Position numbers and translations under genes: made by a program. A model generated the notes under the pieces. The model worked only from the letters and a program-made list of their open reading frames with translations, was not told where the DNA came from and searched no databases. From JAWLHU01 sp041690255 (GTDB lineage: Bacteria; Bacillota; Sulfobacillia; Symbiobacteriales; Symbiobacteriaceae): a stretch of DNA of 64,000 nt. The stretch lies in the NCBI GenBank assembly GCA_041690255.1, contig JAWLHU010000009.1:219937-283936 (forward strand), in the 5' to 3' direction. This document shows, in pieces, positions 59,286 through 64,000 of the stretch. Numbering within the stretch: position 1 is the first letter of the stretch; each line of letters starts with the position of its first letter.

Positions 59286-59924
59286 TTGCCCAGTATGCAG
59301 TACCTGGTTCGGGTTCTCTGGTTCTATGTCGGGCTTACTGTCTGCGCCCTTGGCTATGCCCTCGTGATCAAGCCGGCGGTCGGGGCGGCGCCCTGGGACA
59401 TCTTCCACCTCGGGATTGCCGGGCGAACCGGCGTAGCACTGGGACTGGTGATCCAATTGGTCGGGGTGGGCATCATTCTGTTGGATCTCGTCCTTGGGAT
59501 CAAGCCGGGTCCTGGTATGTTCTTGAACATGCTCTCGGTCGGCCCCATGCTTCAGTTCATGCTGCCGGTCCTGCCCATGCCCGCCTCTTTGCTCGGTCGA
59601 TGGCTCATGCTGGGTGTGGGCATTCTGGTGGCCGGGGTCGGTACCGCTCTCTACGTGAGCGCCGACCTGGGGCCAGGCCCCCGTGACGGGCTGATGATTG
59701 GCCTGACGCGCAAGACCGGCCTGCCGGTGGCGGTAATCAAAAATGCGATGGACCTGGTGGTCGCCATCTCCGGGTGGCTGCTGGGTGGCCCGTTGGGGCT
59801 CGGCACGCTGGTGGTCGCGCTCGGGTTAGGGCCAGCTGTCCAATTCGGGATGTACCTGGTCCGTCACCTCGCCACCTTCCGCCCATTCACCACCTTCGTG
59901 CGACCGGTCGCCCTGAAGCGATAA
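59286..59924 (+). CDS. YczE/YyaS-family membrane protein
   Basis: 212 residues with five to six membrane helices. Family pattern: LVRVLWFYVGLTVCALGYALVIKPAVGAAPWDIFHLGIAGRTG, then later ALYVSADLGPGPRDGLMIGLTRKTGLPV, in which the two halves repeat the GxxPWD/GPGPRD motif. Related to YitT proteins; in Bacillus YczE affects surfactin production in an unknown way. TTG at 59286 chosen since AGGGAG lies 9 bases upstream; the ATG at 59295 is too far from it. Single-gene unit with its own terminator. Confidence 0.85.
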   Translation: MPSMQYLVRVLWFYVGLTVCALGYALVIKPAVGAAPWDIFHLGIAGRTGVALGLVIQLVGVGIILLDLVLGIKPGPGMFLNMLSVGPMLQFMLPVLPMPASLLGRWLMLGVGILVAGVGTALYVSADLGPGPRDGLMIGLTRKTGLPVAVIKNAMDLVVAISGWLLGGPLGLGTLVVALGLGPAVQFGMYLVRHLATFRPFTTFVRPVALKR

Positions 59925-59937
59925 CCCTCGGAAACCC

Positions 59938-59972
59938 AGAACCACCGTGCCTGCTGGCGCGGTGGTTCTTTG
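59938..59972 (+). terminator. Rho-independent terminator after the YczE-type gene
   Basis: AGAACCACCG and CGGTGGTTCT form a perfect 10-bp stem with a 12-base loop, followed by TTTGCG. Confidence 0.65.
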
Positions 59973-60170
59973 CGTCACATGGGCCTGATCGGCGAGCAGG
60001 TGCCCTGCTCTCGGCGTACCGGTTTTCGCGGGCTCGGTGGCATTCATGTTTGTTCTCATCCTCCATCCACCTAACCATTATTCAAGATTGATTTTTGTTT
60101 CGATTAAAGCAGGAATATAACAAGACTCGACGAATTATGGCGATTCAACACGCTAAGGGGGTTGGGTCTC

Positions 60171-61748
60171 GTGAGACATCTGCTACGTGGGGGACGGTTC
60201 CTGGCACTCATGATGGCTGTGTTATTGCTCCTGACGGCTTGCGGGGGAGCGGGTCGCTCCACAAAGAACGAAGAGCCCCAGACAGATGCAGCGAAGAATG
60301 ATGCGCCGAAGTCGGTGGAACAGAAACCCCTGGTCGTTCTTCAGGGGGTAGATGCTACCACACTTGACCCTGCTGGTCATGCAGAGACCCCGGCCTACAA
60401 TATCCTGAACAATATCTACGATACCCTGGTCCATCGCAACAGCGAGATGAAGTTCGAACCTGGCCTCGCCACCGAGTGGAAGGCGCTGAACGAGACTACG
60501 TGGGAGCTGAAACTCCGCAAGGACGTCAAGTTCCACAACGGTGATTCCTTTGACGCGAAGGATGTCAAGGCGACGATCGACCGGATCATCGACCCGGATG
60601 AGAAGTCGCCGCGGCGTGGCAACCTCTCTGCCATCCAAGAGGTCAAGATCATCGATGACTACACCGTCCAGTTGATCACCTCGGCCCCCTACCCGATCCT
60701 CCCCAACCGACTGGCCAGCGAGCATGTGATCAGTGCCGAGTACCTGGCCGAGAAGGGTAAGGAGTACCTGGCTAAGAACCCCATGGGCACTGGCCCGTAC
60801 AAGTTCGTCAAGTGGGTACAGCAGGAGGAGACCGTGCTGGAGGCCAACCCGGACTACTGGCGCGGCAAGCCAAGCATTCAACAGGTCATCTTCCGGCCTG
60901 TGGGTGAGGCAGCTACCCGCATCGCCCAATTGCAGACCGGTCAGGCTGACATCATCGTCAATGTGCCGGCCAACCAGGTCTCTGCGATCGAGAAGGGCGC
61001 TGATACCGCCATCGCCACCGTCCCAAGCGTCCGGGTCGTCTATGTCGCCTTCCAGACGCAGAAGGATGGCTGGACGTCTAATCCCAAGTTCCGGGAGGCG
61101 TTGGCGCACGCCGTCGATATCGACGCATTGATCAAGAACGTGCTGTTGGGGAACGGCTACAAGGTAGCCACCGCACTGACTCCCCAGCACTTTGGCGACA
61201 ACCCCAAGCTGAAGCCCTATGCGTACGATCCCGAAAAGGCCAAGCAACTCCTTAAGGAATCAGGCTACGACGGGTCGCCCATCCGGTTCGACACCCCGAA
61301 CGGCCGGTACGCCATGGACAAGGAGATGGCCGAAGCGATCACCGGCCAGTTGCAGAAGATCGGTGTCAACGTGAAGCTTCAGGTCAACGAGTGGGGCAAT
61401 CACGTCAACCTCATGACCTCCAAGGGGCAGGAAGGCCTCTACCTCCTAGGCTGGGGCAACGCTACGTGGGATGCCGACGGCACTCTCGCCCCGTTGCTGA
61501 CAAAGGAGGGGGCTTTCTCCACCCACAGTTCCCCCACCTCGGACAAGCTGATCAACGAGGCCCGTACAATCATGGATCCGAAGGCCCGCGAGGCGAAGTA
61601 CCACGAGGCGCTGCAGATCATCCATGACCAGTATGCCCGCCTTGTCAACTGGCAGCAGAAGGACGTCTACGGCGTCTCGAAGCGGGTCGAATGGCAGCCG
61701 CGCTCGGACGAGGAGATCAACCTGTTCGGGGCCGAGCTGAAGAACTAA
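60171..61748 (+). CDS. Dipeptide/oligopeptide ABC transporter substrate-binding lipoprotein
   Basis: 525 residues. Signal with lipobox LLLTAC, then the family 5 binding-protein pattern: TLDPAGHAETPAYNILNNIYDTLVHRN, LATEWKALNETTWELKLRKDVKFHNGDSFDAKDV, NPMGTGPYKFVKW and REALAHAVDIDALI. The ligand may be a di- or oligopeptide, glutathione or a nickel complex. GTG at 60171 has AGGGGG nine bases upstream; the TTG at 60162 touches that site. First gene of a transporter operon without ATPase genes in the window. The upstream stretch 60070-60120 is AT-rich and likely holds the promoter. Confidence 0.93.
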   Translation: MRHLLRGGRFLALMMAVLLLLTACGGAGRSTKNEEPQTDAAKNDAPKSVEQKPLVVLQGVDATTLDPAGHAETPAYNILNNIYDTLVHRNSEMKFEPGLATEWKALNETTWELKLRKDVKFHNGDSFDAKDVKATIDRIIDPDEKSPRRGNLSAIQEVKIIDDYTVQLITSAPYPILPNRLASEHVISAEYLAEKGKEYLAKNPMGTGPYKFVKWVQQEETVLEANPDYWRGKPSIQQVIFRPVGEAATRIAQLQTGQADIIVNVPANQVSAIEKGADTAIATVPSVRVVYVAFQTQKDGWTSNPKFREALAHAVDIDALIKNVLLGNGYKVATALTPQHFGDNPKLKPYAYDPEKAKQLLKESGYDGSPIRFDTPNGRYAMDKEMAEAITGQLQKIGVNVKLQVNEWGNHVNLMTSKGQEGLYLLGWGNATWDADGTLAPLLTKEGAFSTHSSPTSDKLINEARTIMDPKAREAKYHEALQIIHDQYARLVNWQQKDVYGVSKRVEWQPRSDEEINLFGAELKN

Positions 61749-61758
61749 GAGAGAGCAT

Positions 61759-61790
61759 GGGGCCGCCTCTGGGGGCGGCCCCTCTCTTCC
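61759..61790 (+). terminator. Hairpin between binding-protein and permease genes
   Basis: GGGGCCGCC, loop, GGCGGCCCC, then TCTCTTCC. A stem of 9 bp in a 58-base gap between genes of one transporter. Probably a partial terminator or mRNA end that lets the binding protein be made in excess. Confidence 0.55.
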
Positions 61791-61806
61791 CGGGGAGGGA
61801 TCACCA

Positions 61807-62724
61807 GTGCTTCGCTACCTCACCAAACGTCTCGGCCATACCATCATTGTCATGATCGGCGTGACGCTGGCCGTGTTCCTCATCACCCGCATGACGGGCG
61901 ATCCCGTACGGCTCATGGCCCCGCTGGACGCTTCCGAAGCCGACATTGAGCTGCTGCGCACCCAGCTCGGCTTCAATCGACCGCTCTACACCCAGTTTGC
62001 CGAGTATATCAAAGGCGTTCTCGTCCTGGACTTCGGTGATTCGCTGCGGCATCACGAGCCCGCTATGGTTATGGTCTTTGAGCGCATGCCCGCCACCATC
62101 TCCCTGGCCTTGGTGGCCCTTGTCATGGCCGTGGTCGTTGCGATCCCGACAGGTGTGGTCGGTGCTACCAAGCCTGGCTCGTTCCTGGACGCACTCGGTA
62201 CGCTCCTCGCGCTGCTGGGACAGTCCATGCCCGTCTATTGGCTGGGCATTCTCTTTATCATGGTCTTTGGCGTCGGCCTGGGATGGCTCCCAGCCGGCGG
62301 TAAGTCGGATTGGACCTCGTACATTCTGCCGGCAGCCACCCTGGCGGCTTACACGTGCGCCTCCATCATGCGCATCCTTCGCTCCTCCATGCTGGAGGTC
62401 ATGACCCATGACTTCATCCGAACGGCCAGGGCGAAGGGAATCTCGGACCGATATGTACTGTACAAACACGCCCTTCGCAACGCGCTGCTTCCTGTTGTAA
62501 CCGTCGTGGGACTTCAACTCGGTGCGCTGCTGGGCGGAGCGGTCATCACAGAGACGATCTTTGCCTGGCCTGGTGTCGGAAAGTTCGTCGTCCAGGCGAT
62601 CTATAATCGGGACTTCTATGTGGTCCAGGCAGCGGTCTTCCTCTTCGCCTTGATTATCGTGGGCATCAATTTGGCGACCGATCTGCTCTACTCGGTTCTG
62701 GACCCCCGGATTCGCTATTCGTAG
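61807..62724 (+). CDS. Dipeptide-type ABC transporter permease, DppB class
   Basis: 305 residues with six membrane helices. It has the DppB/OppB start LRYLTKRLGHTIIVMIGVTLAVFLITRMTGDP and the EAA loop FIRTARAKGISDRYVLYKHALRNALLPVVTVVGLQLGALLGGAV. GTG start with GGGGAGGGATC upstream. It pairs with the DppC-class permease 12 bases downstream. Confidence 0.95.
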   Translation: MLRYLTKRLGHTIIVMIGVTLAVFLITRMTGDPVRLMAPLDASEADIELLRTQLGFNRPLYTQFAEYIKGVLVLDFGDSLRHHEPAMVMVFERMPATISLALVALVMAVVVAIPTGVVGATKPGSFLDALGTLLALLGQSMPVYWLGILFIMVFGVGLGWLPAGGKSDWTSYILPAATLAAYTCASIMRILRSSMLEVMTHDFIRTARAKGISDRYVLYKHALRNALLPVVTVVGLQLGALLGGAVITETIFAWPGVGKFVVQAIYNRDFYVVQAAVFLFALIIVGINLATDLLYSVLDPRIRYS

Positions 62725-62736
62725 GAGGTGACCCCG

Positions 62737-63672
62737 ATGATGGGTGCTGAGAGGCAAACCCTCGAACCAGAGAGGACAGCGGCGGCTCCGCCCCACGCTG
62801 AACCTTCGCCGGGTCGCCGCCTCATGCGACGAGCCCTGCGCAATCTGCTCCGGCGCAAGCTCTCTCTTCTCGGCCTCCTGGTGGTGATGGGGGTCATCTT
62901 CTGCGCCGTCTTCGCCCCGTGGCTGGCCCCGCATGATCCGACTCTGACGAACATCTCTGACGCCCTTCTGCCGCCGTTCTGGATGTCGGATGCGAACCCG
63001 GCCTACCTGCTGGGCACTGATCATCTTGGCCGTGATATCCTCAGCCGTCTGATATACGGCTCTCAGGTGTCGCTCCTGGTGGGCACCACCGTCGTCCTGA
63101 TCTCGGGTGGTATCGGTGTCATGGCTGGTCTGCTAGGGGGCTACCATGGTGGCCGCATCGATGATATCATCGGACGCCTGGGCGATATCCAGCTTGCCTT
63201 CCCCTTCACGCTCCTTGCGCTGGCGGTCATGGCCGCCCTGGGTACCGGCCTCTGGAAGACAATCCTGGTGCTCGGCGTGGCCGGTTGGGTGATCTATGCC
63301 AGAGTGGTCCGGTCTGAGGTGCTGATGTTGCGGGAGAAGGAGTTCGTCCTGGCCTCCCATGCGCTGGGCAATTCCGATGCCAACACCATCCGGCGGCACA
63401 TTCTGCCCAACGTGATCGGCACCCTGATCGTCCTCTCTACCCTGGAGGTCCCTCGGGTCATCATCGCAGAGTCTGCCCTAACCTTCCTGGGGTTGGGCAT
63501 CCAGCCACCCACCGTGACCTGGGGCGGCATGCTGGCTGATGCACGAAACTATATCTCCACCCATTGGTGGATTGCCGCATTCCCAGGTTTGGCCCTGCAG
63601 ATCTCCGTGCTTGGACTGAACCTGGTGGGTGATTGGCTACGGGACACACTTGATCCGCGGCTCAAGGCCTGA
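62737..63672 (+). CDS. Dipeptide-type ABC transporter permease, DppC class
   Basis: 311 residues with six membrane helices; LGTDHLGRDILSRLIYGSQVSLLVG and the EAA loop FVLASHALGNSDANTIRRHILPNVIGTLIVLSTL are typical of DppC/OppC. A ~20-residue Pro/Ala/Glu-rich start comes before the first helix. ATG at 62737 is preferred, as TAGGAGGTGA lies five bases upstream. No ATPase genes follow; the rRNA operon converges on it. Confidence 0.95.
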   Translation: MMGAERQTLEPERTAAAPPHAEPSPGRRLMRRALRNLLRRKLSLLGLLVVMGVIFCAVFAPWLAPHDPTLTNISDALLPPFWMSDANPAYLLGTDHLGRDILSRLIYGSQVSLLVGTTVVLISGGIGVMAGLLGGYHGGRIDDIIGRLGDIQLAFPFTLLALAVMAALGTGLWKTILVLGVAGWVIYARVVRSEVLMLREKEFVLASHALGNSDANTIRRHILPNVIGTLIVLSTLEVPRVIIAESALTFLGLGIQPPTVTWGGMLADARNYISTHWWIAAFPGLALQISVLGLNLVGDWLRDTLDPRLKA

Positions 63673-63709
63673 ACATTCAGGAGAACTTCTCTGCTGACCA
63701 TACGAAAAC

Positions 63710-63733
63710 GGACCGCCACAATTGTGGCGGTCC
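63710..63733 (-). terminator. Terminator of the rRNA operon
   Basis: GGACCGCCACAA/TTGTGGCGGTCC is a perfect 24-base palindrome followed on the minus strand by GTTTTCG. It lies 6-7 bases after the 5S end. Confidence 0.8.
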
Positions 63734-63739
63734 AAATAG

Positions 63740-63847
63740 TTGGAGCGGCGACCTACTCTCCCCCTTGCGGAGTACCATCGGCCCTGAAGGGCTTAACGTC
63801 CGTGTTCGGAATGGGAACGGGTGATCCCCTTCGGCATAGCCGCTCAA
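63740..63847 (-). rRNA. rrf: 5S ribosomal RNA
   Basis: The minus strand reads the conserved 5S core: CCCGTTCCCATTCCGAACAC, GTTAAGCCC..CAGGGCCGATGGTACT and GGGAGAGTAGGTCGCCGC. The two ends (GAGCGGC and GCCGCTC) pair to form helix I. Ends are placed from this pairing and may be off by a few bases. Confidence 0.95.
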
Positions 63848-63921
63848 AAGCATGAGGTTGGAACCCTCAAAACTGTACAGTGGTGTGTGAAGCAAAGTCT
63901 CTCACGTGTCTCGTGTGGAAA

Positions 63922-64000
63922 TCAAGCCCTCGGCCGATTAGTACTGGTCCGCTCCATGCGTTACCGCACTTCCACTCCCAGCCTATCTACCTGGTAGTCT
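63922..64000 (-). rRNA. rrl: 23S ribosomal RNA, 3' end only
   Basis: The minus strand carries the conserved 3' end of 23S: GTAGATAGGCTGGGAGTG, GAAGTGCGGTAACG, then GGACCAGTACTAATCGGCCG and AGGGCTTGATT. The rest lies beyond the window. The 74-base spacer to the 5S gene holds no tRNA. The order 23S-5S is read leftward. Confidence 0.95.

Noticed and set aside
63677..63895. A 72-codon minus-strand open frame at the right edge
   Set aside because: It runs through the rRNA terminator and the 5S gene.
63848..63921. tRNA gene between 23S and 5S
   Set aside because: The 74-base spacer cannot be folded by eye into a cloverleaf and lacks a TTCGA arm.

Overview
The window looks like chromosomal DNA of a GC-rich, spore-forming member of the Firmicutes (Bacillota), close in character to Symbiobacterium. 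This is inference. It rests on a complete gerA-type germinant receptor operon, strong AGGAGG-type ribosome binding sites with many GTG and TTG starts, a caa3-type oxidase, UPF0316, YitT and YczE membrane proteins, and high GC in nearly all genes.

Layout. 1-3 kb: the B and C subunits, plus the Tat-signal start of the catalytic subunit, of a PsrABC/NrfD-type molybdoenzyme, read leftward, then a lipoprotein. 3-10.4 kb: a permease in which two oligopeptide-type membrane domains are fused, then a leftward set of periplasmic binding protein, histidine kinase and sigma-54 activator. 10.6-14.4 kb: a LiaF-like protein, YitT, pyrophosphatase, UPF0316 and a small membrane protein. 14.5-17.9 kb: oxidase assembly genes (DUF420, a fused CtaA-CtaB, Sco, DUF983). 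17.9-21.4 kb: a decayed, lower-GC stretch with a broken fatty-acyl-AMP ligase, a metallo-hydrolase, an IS256-type transposase remnant, short tandem repeats and an FtsK-like remnant. 21.5-26.2 kb: ctaCDEFG, the caa3 oxidase. 26.3-31.5 kb: a cupin, a LuxR-type regulator, an S9 peptidase, a lysoplasmalogenase-like protein and a cupredoxin lipoprotein. 31.6-35.5 kb: gerAA-gerAB-gerAC.

35.6-52.5 kb is the most unusual part. It is one leftward run of eleven genes. A module of large exported membrane protein, ABC ATPase and ABC-2 permease occurs twice in tandem. It is followed by a coiled-coil/Gly-Gln repeat protein, a MoxR ATPase, a DUF58 protein and two BatA-like von Willebrand A membrane proteins. 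A 315-bp array of 29 eleven-base repeats lies inside the run. The gene content suggests a membrane machine that exports or remodels something at the cell envelope; its function is not evident from sequence.

52.6-64 kb: leuCD with a divergent LysR regulator, an unrecognised membrane-anchored protein, transketolase, a YczE-type protein, a dipeptide-type ABC transporter (binding protein and two permeases), and at the right edge the 5S gene and the 3' end of a 23S gene read leftward.

Limits: everything was read by eye. Family names come from motif and overall-sequence recognition, not from searches. Start sites were chosen mainly from ribosome binding site spacing.
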